In this document: piece after piece, positions 22,684 to 32,400 of the stretch
Layout: each line of letters begins with the position of its first letter
Numbering within the stretch: the first letter of the stretch is position 1
IMG/VR virus record: IMGVR_UViG_3300024348_000066
Span: 1-49,396 of that record
DNA from: a virus
Direction: 5' to 3' (one strand)
DNA length: 49,396 bases
The notes under the pieces: generated by a model
Seen by the model: only the letters and a program-made list of their open reading frames with translations
Database searches by the model: none
Told to the model about the DNA's origin: nothing
Program-made: the position numbers and the translations under genes

Positions 22684-22745
22684 CCCGTCCTAATATAAAT
22701 ATATCTTTTACAGCTCGTAAAGTAAAACTTTAGTTGCCGAATATT

Positions 22746-23354
22746 TTAAGATGTTTGTTTGTTCATGTTAACATATCCAATAACACAACATGCGGCATCG
22801 GCCATATCGTAGTTTTCTTTTTTAAGATTACCCGTTTTACCGTATAACCAATTGATATCGGGACATACATTATTAACGTGTTCCCAAATAACGTGTTTCT
22901 TATCAATATCTCTTGGGTATCCACCAAATAAAACATTACGTCCCTTATCATTTGGACCAACCAAATCAGGGAACGCAAATTTTCTTGAGTTATACGTTGA
23001 AATAAATGTTGGTAACACTCCTAACACATCATAACAGTTCTTAAGTATCAATGTGTTATAACGTAATAATGTTCCTATAGTATAGATGTTGTTTGACTGC
23101 AACAATGGTTCTTCAATAATAACACGAAGTATTCCCATGTCTTTATAACTTTCCAAATGTTTTTTAAATGCGTCAGCCTTTTTAATTAATTCCTCAATCT
23201 TATCTTCTGGTTGTGGTTTAATTTTTGGTGAAAAATGCGTTAGTTCTAATAATTTAGAACCTGTCATATCAAACAATGCAAACCCAATAGTTTTAGTGGA
23301 AATATCCAATCCTAAAATCTTTGGTTTGTTTTTGAAATTAATATCTATACTCAT
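22746..23354 (-). CDS. ruvC: RuvC-like Holliday junction resolvase
   Basis: A 202-residue nuclease of the RNase H-like RuvC family. Acidic catalytic residues are recognisable: Asp17 in 'ILGLDISTKTIGFAL', Glu81/Glu82 in 'RVIIEEPLL' and Asp183/Asp186 in 'ENYDMADAACCVIG', which is the usual C-terminal 'D.aDA...' helix. It would cut four-way junctions produced by recombination-dependent replication and trim DNA before packaging, the job done in T4 by the unrelated endonuclease VII (gp49). The gene is separated from the tail cluster by 39 bases and from the primase by a 152-base spacer holding two hairpins, so it ends a transcription unit. Confidence 0.88.
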   Translation of the reverse strand: MSIDINFKNKPKILGLDISTKTIGFALFDMTGSKLLELTHFSPKIKPQPEDKIEELIKKADAFKKHLESYKDMGILRVIIEEPLLQSNNIYTIGTLLRYNTLILKNCYDVLGVLPTFISTYNSRKFAFPDLVGPNDKGRNVLFGGYPRDIDKKHVIWEHVNNVCPDINWLYGKTGNLKKENYDMADAACCVIGYVNMNKQTS

Positions 23355-23393
23355 AGAGTAAAAATTAACTCAAATTAATTGAATAGTAAAGTG

Positions 23394-25502
23394 TTAGAAA
23401 TCTAATTTTATCGCAAAAACTTGTGTTCCTGTTCTTGAAATTGGTATAGATGTTTTAGCAACCACTAACGGTTCTTTTAATGAATCTAATAATGCGACTT
23501 CAGTTATTACTGGACTACAAGATACACAGGTTGGGTTTTGTGATGTAGTAAATTGAGTTGAGGGTAGATTAATCAACATGTTCATTTCTTCAATATCGGT
23601 AGCTCTCACTAATCTAACACTACCAGGAAACGGTTGTTCGTCACCAAATTGTGGTTGTGTTGTTGATCCTGTTGTGTTCCACAAATAATCAGTTGTTACA
23701 CCTGACATATGGTCTTCTAAATCAAAAGACGTTCCTCCCGTATAGTTTGCCTTTGTTATTGTGAAAGTATAATTAGTTAAAGATGAATGGTTTATATACC
23801 CACTAGTATAACCTGAAATCTGTGATGTTATATCAATTTTAATCCACCCATTTGTTGTTGGTGTAGATCCTGTTTGTACTAATGCATAAAATTTATCCGC
23901 AACAAACACATCTTTTATATCGTTTAATGTGGTTCCACTTGTTGTTCCACTTATATATGGAAATGATCCAGTATTAAATTTAAATGTTAATTGTGATGGG
24001 GTTCCGTTACCTGTTATTTTATTAAAATAATTACATGGTAAGGAATTTAACGTGTCACCACTTGTGTTACCAAACATGTAGGTTAACCAAACTGTATCTC
24101 CTGTTGTTGGTAATAAAGAATTAATAGTTGTTCCGTCACTTGGTACCAATCCCAATTTAGGTGATGGTAATGTGTATCTTCTATTTGATCTGTAATCTAA
24201 AATTGCAACTAATTCTTGATCGTCAAAAACAATTGTTTTATTATTAACAAATACTTTACCTACTTTATTTCCAACTTCATCTAACAAATATCTGAATTTT
24301 AATTCATGTGTTTGATTTATTGTAGATTTAATAAAATAGTCTGTTTCATCCATAGTAAATAACGCACCTAAAGTGGTTCCTGTATTTCTATGGTAATTTA
24401 TAAAAGGAATATAAACTTCAAAATAATCATTATCACTTTTATTATAATCTCTATCGTCGGTATCTAAATCACCAAATAATGTAATACTTTCACCTGTAGT
24501 TCCCGTTAATGAACTTATGTAATCATCATATTTAAAAAATCTTTCAGGATCGTTAGTTATATCTCCAAGTTCAGAATAATGAATTATTGCGACACATCTT
24601 TGTTCTGACGGTGAGACTTCAACTAAATCTCCAAATGAGTTTTTAAAAGTTGTTCCTGTTATGGTTCCTCCCGTAAAATTATTAAATGTTTGTCCTGTTT
24701 TTGTATACCCTAATAATTGTTTTGTTGAAATATATTGATTACTTGTGTAACCACTTAAAATTTCATCATCTGTGTTGCCACCTATTGGTCTATCTGACCA
24801 TACAGTATTTAATGTCCACGAATTTAATTGACCTTTATAGTCAATTGGATTAAATACGTCGTCGGTTGGAGTTTCGTTGAAATATTCGTTTAATACTACT
24901 TGTACGTTACCTGTTAGTCCTGTTAAATTAGGTAATTTACGATCTAGTGTTAGTGTGTTACTTGTTTTTGATATGACCTTATAGATCATACTATTTGTTT
25001 GACCTGTAATTGTTGTTCCAGAAAACCCATCAAAAATAATCGTTATAAAATCGTTTGGTTTAAAATCGGTCCCTGTTGTAACAACAAGACTTGTAGTTCC
25101 ACTTAACTTACTATATGTTAATGATTGTGATATTCCTTTTACAGTTGGAGTTGTAGAGTATTCGGATACAAATCCTCCGGCCCCCATATCATTTCTTAAA
25201 GTTGTAGTTGAACTATTACTTATTGGAGTTCCATATGTTGTTGATAAAATACTATCTAAAGAATAAGGATACTTTACGCCTGATTCGTAATCAAAAGGTG
25301 CGAAAACTTTTTGTTGTTCAGTTATACCACTAACAATATTTGTTTTACCTGTTAATGCATTAAAAGGTGCTGTGTAATCAAATTCAGAGTCTCCTATTTG
25401 AAAAAACTGAATATCAAAATTACCTTTGGCGATTGCCTTTCTACCCTCATTTGTTATTCGGGCCGTTAAATATTCCGCGTGATTACTACTTAAAAAACTC
25501 AT
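23394..25502 (-). CDS. Large virion structural protein, tail/baseplate, 702 aa
   Basis: Begins 'MSFLSSNHAEYLTARITNEG' then RKAIAKGNFDIQFFQIGDSEF, a start I know from large structural proteins of T4-like marine phages, in which 'aRiT..Gr..iA.G' leads an N-terminal domain also found at the head of tail-fibre and baseplate proteins. The middle is Thr/Gly/Ser-rich beta structure with many 'SGTT'/'TGTT' turns. The end, 'VITEVALLDSLKEPLVVAKT', matches the tail-fibre domain 'itEvglfd..g.lva.a'. Tail-fibre or baseplate attachment is likely; a precise T4 equivalent is not clear. It is preceded at 4 bases by a TATTTATA element and is the last gene of the tail cluster. Confidence 0.75.
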   Translation of the reverse strand: MSFLSSNHAEYLTARITNEGRKAIAKGNFDIQFFQIGDSEFDYTAPFNALTGKTNIVSGITEQQKVFAPFDYESGVKYPYSLDSILSTTYGTPISNSSTTTLRNDMGAGGFVSEYSTTPTVKGISQSLTYSKLSGTTSLVVTTGTDFKPNDFITIIFDGFSGTTITGQTNSMIYKVISKTSNTLTLDRKLPNLTGLTGNVQVVLNEYFNETPTDDVFNPIDYKGQLNSWTLNTVWSDRPIGGNTDDEILSGYTSNQYISTKQLLGYTKTGQTFNNFTGGTITGTTFKNSFGDLVEVSPSEQRCVAIIHYSELGDITNDPERFFKYDDYISSLTGTTGESITLFGDLDTDDRDYNKSDNDYFEVYIPFINYHRNTGTTLGALFTMDETDYFIKSTINQTHELKFRYLLDEVGNKVGKVFVNNKTIVFDDQELVAILDYRSNRRYTLPSPKLGLVPSDGTTINSLLPTTGDTVWLTYMFGNTSGDTLNSLPCNYFNKITGNGTPSQLTFKFNTGSFPYISGTTSGTTLNDIKDVFVADKFYALVQTGSTPTTNGWIKIDITSQISGYTSGYINHSSLTNYTFTITKANYTGGTSFDLEDHMSGVTTDYLWNTTGSTTQPQFGDEQPFPGSVRLVRATDIEEMNMLINLPSTQFTTSQNPTCVSCSPVITEVALLDSLKEPLVVAKTSIPISRTGTQVFAIKLDF

Positions 25503-25506
25503 ATGT

Positions 25507-25514
25507 TATAAATA
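25507..25514 (-). promoter_or_regulatory. TATTTATA element before the 702-aa structural gene
   Basis: Coding-strand octamer, 4 bases before the ATG at 25502, in a 25-base spacer after the 526-aa gene. Confidence 0.45.
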
Positions 25515-25527
25515 TCTTTATTTAATT

Positions 25528-27108
25528 TTATTGATTGGTTGTTAAACATTCTAATCCTGGTGGGGTAAGTGCAGATCCAAAACACACACCTGTTGATGTT
25601 GGTGTAATATATACATCTATTGCTTGACTTACCGGTATACTTACTCCATTCAATGATCCTTCTAAACCACATCCATAATCACTAAGCAATGAACCCGCCG
25701 AGTTAGTAAATCTACCTGATGAATAAGCACCAGCAGCAAATACATTTACATTAACCTCAAGATAATCACAAGTATCGTCAGTTACCCTTAAAAATGCACC
25801 CAAATTCAAATAACCTCCCGCATCTACACTTGGGCTCACTAAGAAGGTCTCTCCTTCTATTAATGATTTTTGTATACCAGATGTTGTATTATTAACTGGA
25901 CCTAAAGTTGTGTTATATGTTTGGTAGACTAATTGTAAATTATTTGTTTCAGCATCATATGGAGTATTTTGTCTTCCATAAATATTAACCGTTATTTGAG
26001 GTATTGGTGTTGGTGTAGGAGTTGGTTCATTAATAGTTAAACAGTTTATACAAGTTCCGCTCGGTAATAATGTATTAGTAGAACCTGATCTCTTATAAAG
26101 TCTAACATAACTACCTAATGTTGAATCATATGTTATTCCGGTTTGAGATATCCATATATATTCATTAGATAACATTTCATCTAATACCCAATCATAACCT
26201 AATGAAAAATCAGTTTCAAGTGAAGTTGCATCACAAATATTTGTTGCGGAATATAACCATGCATCAACCGCCCCATGAACTGTATTAATAGGACTAGTAT
26301 GTTCACATGATGTGTTATCACCAAATTCAACATCACCTGGATCTCCTACCCATAAATCATTTGCAACAATTCTATATGGTGTGGCAGTAGGTGTTAGAGT
26401 TGATGTAGGTGTTGGTGTAAATGTCACAACTCCTCCACATGTTAATGTAAATTCATAACTATCATTTTCTGGATTAGATGGATTTTCAGGTGCAATTTCA
26501 ACTTTTAATTCATAAGTTTTTGAACTATCATACGTGAATGAAATTGTTCCTGTTGGGGAACCAGGTGAATTATATGGTGGATTTGAATATGTATTATCGG
26601 TACCTATCCAACCTGTATTAGTGCCCGAAACTGTAGTTAAACCATTTTCAAAAACATAAAATCTATTTAATCTTGAATATGCTTGATATCCAATAAATAT
26701 TGTTGCACCATTACTTGCCGATGATAAATCTAAACAATGTGTTTGTAGTAAAAATCCGCTATTTGTTGTTCCACTAGTAACGGTTGATGTACTACAATTA
26801 ACACAAGTTACAGTAGGTGTTGGTGTGTTTGTGTTAGTAGGTGTCGGCGTACTCGTTGGTATGGTTGTTGGTGTTACTGTTGGTAATCCAACGATTGATT
26901 TTGTAATTTCATAAGTACAAATTACACCTGTTGATTTTATCTTAATGATTGTTGTTCCGTCTGGAACGTTTGTAGATGTGATGATGTTACCCGATGCGGA
27001 CACTCCTGTTTCAAATGCTGTTGTATAATTATCCGTATTTGAATATAAGTTAAAAGGTCCTGGTGTGCCTACTATCGAATTTAATGTTATGGTTACTGGT
27101 ATTGGCAT
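25528..27108 (-). CDS. Modular Pro-Thr-linked surface protein, 526 aa
   Basis: One of three neighbouring paralogues plus the 1772-aa protein. An N-terminal beta domain of about 75 residues ('VTITLNSIVGTPGPFNLYSN') ends in a Pro-Thr linker ('TPTPTNTNTPTPT'). A Cys-bearing domain follows (to about 230), a second PT linker, then a domain with 'WVGDPGDVEFGDNTSCEHTS' and 'GSYVRLYKRSGSTNTLLPSG' then TCINC, another PT linker, and a final beta domain of 120 residues. The 'YVR.(Y/F).R.GS....LP..TC..C' module recurs in the 552-aa protein. No signal peptide is present, so these should be virion parts: tail-fibre tips, decoration or adhesins. No chaperone or depolymerase motif was seen. Function is inferred from position only. 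Confidence 0.7.
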   Translation of the reverse strand: MPIPVTITLNSIVGTPGPFNLYSNTDNYTTAFETGVSASGNIITSTNVPDGTTIIKIKSTGVICTYEITKSIVGLPTVTPTTIPTSTPTPTNTNTPTPTVTCVNCSTSTVTSGTTNSGFLLQTHCLDLSSASNGATIFIGYQAYSRLNRFYVFENGLTTVSGTNTGWIGTDNTYSNPPYNSPGSPTGTISFTYDSSKTYELKVEIAPENPSNPENDSYEFTLTCGGVVTFTPTPTSTLTPTATPYRIVANDLWVGDPGDVEFGDNTSCEHTSPINTVHGAVDAWLYSATNICDATSLETDFSLGYDWVLDEMLSNEYIWISQTGITYDSTLGSYVRLYKRSGSTNTLLPSGTCINCLTINEPTPTPTPIPQITVNIYGRQNTPYDAETNNLQLVYQTYNTTLGPVNNTTSGIQKSLIEGETFLVSPSVDAGGYLNLGAFLRVTDDTCDYLEVNVNVFAAGAYSSGRFTNSAGSLLSDYGCGLEGSLNGVSIPVSQAIDVYITPTSTGVCFGSALTPPGLECLTTNQ

Positions 27109-27125
27109 TTTACTTTTTTTTATTT

Positions 27126-28784
27126 TTAATCACACGTATCTAATGATCCTAACAATCCATTTGAATTTATTATACCACAATAATTTGACATATCAGAATA
27201 ATATGATCCTCCACCATTAAATATATGTCCAACAGCATCATAATATGTTTGTCCACTATTAAACGATTGTGGATCTGTTGATTTGGCGTAGATATCAATA
27301 GTTGTGAAATTTGTGGCTCCATTACAAGCAGATTGACACGAACCACCATAACCTACTGTAATCGGATCACCTACCAAAACTGTTATTTGTGTTGGGGTTG
27401 GGGTTGGTGCTAATGGTGTTGGTGTTGGTCCTCCTGTACACGATACACATGTATTTAATGGTAATGCACTACTACCCGTACCTTGTCTTCTAAATTGTCT
27501 AACATATGTACCATCTGAAACATAGAAATCAGGGTTCATATCATATTTACCGCCTTGTGCCATAGGTTTAATCACATCACCATCATATCCATAATTTTCA
27601 GTTGAAATTTGTGTTGCATTACATAAATCACCCGTATTATTTCCTATAATATCAAACGCAAAGGCATAACCAGGTACTTGTCCTATAGGTCCATATATAC
27701 CTCCATCACAAGCTTCTTCTGCCGTTCCGTCACTAACATATCCCGTAAACAATCCTATTGGTATTGGAGTTGGGGTTGGTGTTGGACAATATTGTATATC
27801 GGTTATTCTTCCATCTTCTACTGAAGGTAAACCCACATGCCATATGTAATCTAAATTTATATCATAATAATATCCGGGGGTTTGAACTGCGTCAAGTAAA
27901 GTGTTACTAGTATATAAAACTGTATCCACACCTAAACTACCTCTATAGTATAATGTTTTAGCAATACCACTACACGCACCGCTAATTGTTGATCCGGTTA
28001 ATACGTCTACAGAAACTGGTGAACATACTCCACAACTCAAATACTCATTACTATAACCTGGCACCACATAATCAGGTGAACTAGTGTCGGTTACCGAACT
28101 AATAACATCCCAACAATTTGCACCATTCATATCCGCAAGACCACCTGGTCCTGAAGTAAATGTATATGTTTTACCCGTAGAAACTAAAGATGCACTGATT
28201 TTATATGTTGTAACCCCATCACCTCCACTTCCCAAACATTTCTTAACAATATATTTTGTTGTCGATATAGGTGTTGCTGTTGGTGTGGCCGTAGGTCCTG
28301 CCGGTGCGGTTGTATTTGTTGGTGTTGGTGAAGGAGTTGGTGTGTTCGTTGGTGTGGCTGTCGGTGTGGCCGGTAAACCATAAACAACGTTAGCATCAAA
28401 TGAACATGGAATCGGTGTATTTGTTGGTGTATTTGTTGGTGTAGACGTTGGAATAGGAGTTGGACTTGGAGTTGGTGTAGGAGTTGGTGTAGTTGGCATC
28501 TGTATCCTTATTGGACTGATGTCACTTAAAACACATCCTCCATCATTAAGATTTGAGGGGACCGCCTTTATATAATACGTACCGTCAGGTACTATCACAT
28601 ATTTTGGAAAATCTCTTTTAAGTATATTACTATATCCCGACATTAAGGTGTAATTAGTTAACGTATTACCCGTAATCGTACAACCTGAAACATTACCTAA
28701 CGTATCTCCAGTACAATTATATAAATCAATATTTAATATTGACGCACCTACGGTATCTAAACTTAATAATATGGTATATGGCAT
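27126..28784 (-). CDS. Modular Pro-Thr-linked surface protein, 552 aa
   Basis: N-terminal beta domain ('[20 protein letters not shown]', '[17 protein letters not shown]', ending '[18 protein letters not shown]') leads to a PT linker. A short module '[18 protein letters not shown]' follows, similar to the seven modules of the 1772-aa protein, then another PT linker and a Cys-rich domain around residues 175-335. After a further linker comes a domain ending '[20 protein letters not shown]' and NTCVSC, paralogous to that of the 526-aa protein, and finally a 65-residue Cys-containing end ('[20 protein letters not shown]'). Even spacing of Cys residues suggests disulfides or metal in the assembled virion. 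A TATTTATA element lies 5 bases before the ATG, and a terminator lies behind the previous gene. Confidence 0.7.
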   Translation of the reverse strand: MPYTILLSLDTVGASILNIDLYNCTGDTLGNVSGCTITGNTLTNYTLMSGYSNILKRDFPKYVIVPDGTYYIKAVPSNLNDGGCVLSDISPIRIQMPTTPTPTPTPSPTPIPTSTPTNTPTNTPIPCSFDANVVYGLPATPTATPTNTPTPSPTPTNTTAPAGPTATPTATPISTTKYIVKKCLGSGGDGVTTYKISASLVSTGKTYTFTSGPGGLADMNGANCWDVISSVTDTSSPDYVVPGYSNEYLSCGVCSPVSVDVLTGSTISGACSGIAKTLYYRGSLGVDTVLYTSNTLLDAVQTPGYYYDINLDYIWHVGLPSVEDGRITDIQYCPTPTPTPIPIGLFTGYVSDGTAEEACDGGIYGPIGQVPGYAFAFDIIGNNTGDLCNATQISTENYGYDGDVIKPMAQGGKYDMNPDFYVSDGTYVRQFRRQGTGSSALPLNTCVSCTGGPTPTPLAPTPTPTQITVLVGDPITVGYGGSCQSACNGATNFTTIDIYAKSTDPQSFNSGQTYYDAVGHIFNGGGSYYSDMSNYCGIINSNGLLGSLDTCD

Positions 28785-28789
28785 ATATC

Positions 28790-28797
28790 TATAAATA
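28790..28797 (-). promoter_or_regulatory. TATTTATA element before the 552-aa gene
   Basis: Coding-strand octamer, 5 bases before the ATG at 28784, just after a hairpin terminator at 28820-28845. Terminator, then octamer, then start is the same order as at 13514-13548. Confidence 0.5.
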
Positions 28798-28819
28798 GTA
28801 TTATATAGAATTTAAACAA

Positions 28820-28845
28820 AAAACCCCTTAAAATAAAGGGGTTTT
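28820..28845. terminator. Bidirectional hairpin terminator
   Basis: A perfect 10-base inverted repeat AAAACCCCTT / AAGGGGTTTT around a 6-base loop, in the 85-base gap between the 162-aa and 552-aa genes. The stem ends in T4 on either strand, so it can act both ways; here it would end the 1772-aa/162-aa transcript. Confidence 0.75.
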
Positions 28846-28869
28846 AATATTGTTATATTTTTAATTATT

Positions 28870-29358
28870 TTAAACACAAGGTAATGTGCAATCATCATTT
28901 GTACTACAAGGTAATCCACAAGCAACTACTGTTAATAATCCAATGTCTTCACTAGTAACATCTCCACCTGATTGTATACATACAGATCTATTAGATCCAG
29001 ATGGAACCGATATATTAGTTAATTGTCCATCAGAACATCTATTATATTGTGCTATTATACTTCTATCTCCAGACTCATTATAAATTGTATAACATTCACA
29101 AGGTAATGCAGTTGGAGTTGGTGTTGGATTTGGAGTTGTGCTCCATGTTGTTGTGGTATTACAAGTTCCTGTGCTCGCAATTGTTCCACCAGTTATGGCA
29201 TCATTAATACCGGTAATTGTATGTCCGGTTGTTAATTGAGTTTTTGTAATACCTGTTGCTAACCATGATACAACATTGGTATTTGTTGTTCCTGAAATAT
29301 TAAACGGTCCCGCCGCAGTTCCTGACGATCCCGATGTTAATGTAAATGTTACTGTCAT
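28870..29358 (-). CDS. Small Pro-Thr-linked surface protein, 162 aa
   Basis: The shortest member of the modular family. An N-terminal beta domain ('VTFTLTSGSSGTAAGPFNIS', with the same GPFN signature as the 526-aa protein) is followed by a short linker 'PNPTPTPTALPCEC' and a Cys-rich domain '[20 protein letters not shown]' to 'GLLTVVACGLPCSTNDDC'. That last domain is nearly identical to a segment of the 1772-aa protein (plus-strand positions about 30384-30602), so one was copied from the other. No signal peptide. It reads like one unit of the larger proteins standing alone, possibly a decoration or tip protein. It follows the 1772-aa gene after 53 bases and has a TATTTATA element 16 bases before its ATG. 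Confidence 0.7.
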   Translation of the reverse strand: MTVTFTLTSGSSGTAAGPFNISGTTNTNVVSWLATGITKTQLTTGHTITGINDAITGGTIASTGTCNTTTTWSTTPNPTPTPTALPCECYTIYNESGDRSIIAQYNRCSDGQLTNISVPSGSNRSVCIQSGGDVTSEDIGLLTVVACGLPCSTNDDCTLPCV

Positions 29359-29374
29359 ATTATTTGTTTCTTTT

Positions 29375-29382
29375 TATAAATA
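29375..29382 (-). promoter_or_regulatory. TATTTATA element before the 162-aa gene
   Basis: Coding-strand octamer, 16 bases before the ATG at 29358, in the 53-base gap after the 1772-aa gene. Confidence 0.4.
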
Positions 29383-29411
29383 TCTAATTATTTTGTTTTG
29401 TTTTATTAAGG

Positions 29412-32400
29412 TTAAAAAGGTATCTCTCCTCCACCTCCTTCTTCAGTTGGTTCCGGTGTTGATGTTGGTAATAATGGTTCCGGTGTAGGGGTTGGTGTAC
29501 TGTATATTATACTCATTACATATTGTATACTCTCACATACTGACCCACATCCACATGGAACGGTTAAAGATGCTGAGGTATCACCTTGATTAAATGGTAT
29601 CGATAAAGGTGAATTATCAGTTAAATAAACAACGACATATCCATTCATATTTCTTGGACTTGTGAAATCAACATAATATGTCCTATCAAACTCATAGTCA
29701 TTAGGTTCAAAACCGGCCCCACATTGTTGGAAATTACCATCTGTTGATCCAAAAGCCGAAACTCCATCTGGTAATGGTGTTGGTGTTGGTGTATTAGTTG
29801 CAGGTAATGGCGTCGGTGTTGGTTCCAATGTCGGTACGTTAGTTGGAACGTTAGTTGGTATATTTGTTGGAACGTTAGTTGGTATATTTGTTGGAACGTT
29901 AGTTGGTATATTTGTTGGAACGTTAGTTGGTATATTTGTTGGAACGTTAGTTGGTACCGGTGTTGCGGTTGCTGGTAATGGTGTCGCTGTTGCAGGTTGT
30001 GCACATAACGCATTACAATTTATTTGACCACTACCACTCATATTTGTTATTAAGGCTACTTGTGGTGACACCGATGTTATTACTCTTAAAATTAATCCTG
30101 ATGTAGGATCTAATCTATAACGAGGTATTGGTGCTATAGTTAAATCAACGGGGTTACTAATATATAATTCACCAAGATAATCACAATTTCCTAATTCATT
30201 ACATCCATATTCTTCCGCTAAGAAATAGAAATTAGGGTCAGGTGTTGAAGTTGGTACGTTAGTTGGAACGTTTGTTGGTATATTAGTTGGTACGTTTGTT
30301 GGTACGTTTGTTGGAACGTTAGTTGGTATATTTGTTGGAACGTTAGTTGGTTCAGGTGTTGGTGTTGGTGTCGCTGGATTTGCACAGTCGCCGTTTACAG
30401 TACAAGGTGTTCCATTAGCTTCTACTGTCAATAATCCAATGTCATCAGATTCTATATCCGTACCCTCTTGTACACATACTGTTCTATTTGCTCCAGATGG
30501 TACAGTTAATGAAGTTAGGTTACCATCTGAACATCTAACATATTGGAATATTATACTTCTATCTCCAGACTCGTTATAAACTGTAACACATTCACATGAT
30601 ACTGGTGTTGGAGTTGGAGTTGTTGTACTTGTTGGTGTTGGTGTATATGTTGCCGGTGTTGTTGTACTTGTCGGTGTTGGTGTATTAGTCGCAGGTATTG
30701 GTGAAGGTGTAGACGTTGGTGTTGGTGTATTAGTTGCAGGTATTGGTGAAGGTGTTGGAGTTGGTGTATCGGTAGGTAAAGGAGTCGGTGTTGGTGTGCT
30801 GTTCTCAACTATAACATCAACAGAGAAATTACAATCTGGTGTAGGTGTTGGTGTATTTGTTGCTGGTTCCGGTGAAGGAGTTGGTGTACTAGTATTCGTT
30901 GGGGTTGGTGTATTTGTCGCTATTTCCGGTAATGGTGTTGGTGTATTTGTTGCCGGTAATGGTGTTGGAGTTGGTGTGCTGTTTTCAACTATAACATCAA
31001 CGGAGAAATTACAATCCGGTGTAGGTGTAGGTGTTGGTGTATTTGTTGCCGGTAATGGTGTTGGAGTTGGTGTGCTGTTTTCAACTATAACATCAACGGA
31101 GAAATTACAATCCGGTGTAGGTGTAGGTGTTGGTGTATCTGTTGGTGTGTTGGTTGATGTTGGAGTAGGAGTTGGTGTACTGTTCTCAACTATAACATCG
31201 ACAGAGAAATTACAATCTGGTGTAGGTGTTGGTGTTGGCGTGTTTGTTGGAGTAGGAGTTGGTGTACTAAATATAACTAAAACATCGACATTAAAGTTAC
31301 AATCCGGAGTTGGGGTCGGAGTTGGTGTATTTGTTGGTGTTGGGGTTGGTGTTCCGTAAAATATTTCCACGTCAACGGAGAAATTACAATCCGGTGTAGG
31401 TGTTGGTGTTGGCGTGTTTGTTGGAGTAGGAGTTGGTGTTCCGTAAAATATTTCCACGTCAACAGCAAAACTACAATTTGGTGTTGGGGTTGGAGTTGGT
31501 GTTTCGGTTGCAGGTCCTAATGTAGGTGTTGCGGTTGGTGTTGCAGTTGCCGGTAATGGTGTTACTGTCGCGGTCGGTAATGGAGTTGCAGTTGGTACAG
31601 GAGTTGCGGTTGGTACAGGAGTTGCGGTTGCCGGTAATGGTGTTGGGGTTGGTGATGGTGTTGTGGTAGGTGTTGATGTTGGTATTGGTGTGTTTGTTGG
31701 AGTTGGAGTTGGTCCGTACCAATATGCGGCAGAACCTCCACTAAATCTACAATCTTTTACATCATTATTACCAATTGCGGTTATACCAAAACTTAAATAA
31801 TCATCTACCGTACAATCATGTGGACCATATTTGTAAGATGTTATTTTTATTTTTTCATCTCCTTGATTATCAATATAAAATTCTAAAGAAAATAATGATT
31901 GTTTTGTTGTTCCAGTAATTGATGATCTTCCTATTAATAAACCATATTCTGTATTTTTACCTTTATCATCAATAGTTGCACCTGAGTATGTGTTAATATA
32001 TGCGGTCGTACCAGTAATTGCTTTTCTCCATAATGACATTATCTCTGTATAATCGGGATCTAATGTATTATTAACTGTTTGTCCGGTTGATAAAGTATCT
32101 GACGTGTATGTATATAATCTAGCACTTGTCCCTCCTGAAGTTGTATCTCCTGAAACTAAAACATACGTTGATGGGTCATCTGTTGATCCAGAATATATTA
32201 TACCATCAATTTCAAATGTTGGAAAAAATTTAATATACCCGTCATGTTCTAATTCACCATCTTCTTCATTACCATCAGTATATTCAGTTGATAGTCCAAG
32301 TTGTTCATCCATCCATAAAATTTCGTCTTCAAAATAATGAGTTGTACTTCCTGTAATTTCTGGATAAACAAAATCAAATATCTCAACAGGTTGACAACCA

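Larger units (their letters stand above)
29750..31720 (-). repeat. Pro-Thr coding repeat region, strongly strand-biased
   Basis: About 2 kb in which the plus strand is mostly G and T (GGTGTTGG-like units) and the minus-strand coding sequence is CCAACACC-like. It encodes (T-P)n and (N-V/I-P-T)n linkers, interrupted at about 30060-30240 and 30384-30602 by normal domains. Many GG runs make two-layer G-quadruplexes possible on the plus strand. Slippage and recombination between units are expected. Confidence 0.85.

Noticed and set aside
23394-29358. Diversity-generating retroelement acting on the tail proteins
   Set aside because: No reverse transcriptase, template repeat or adenine-biased variable region was seen; the variation here looks like repeat recombination.
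30796-31359. Plus-strand open frame of 187 codons rich in Gly-Val
   Set aside because: It is the complement of the Pro-Thr repeat codons (ACACCAACA becomes TGTTGGTGT), has no conserved content, and lies wholly inside the 1772-aa gene.
29843-31470. Regular repeats resembling a CRISPR array
   Set aside because: Units are in frame, encode Pro-Thr/Asn-Val peptides, and have no unique spacers or cas genes nearby.
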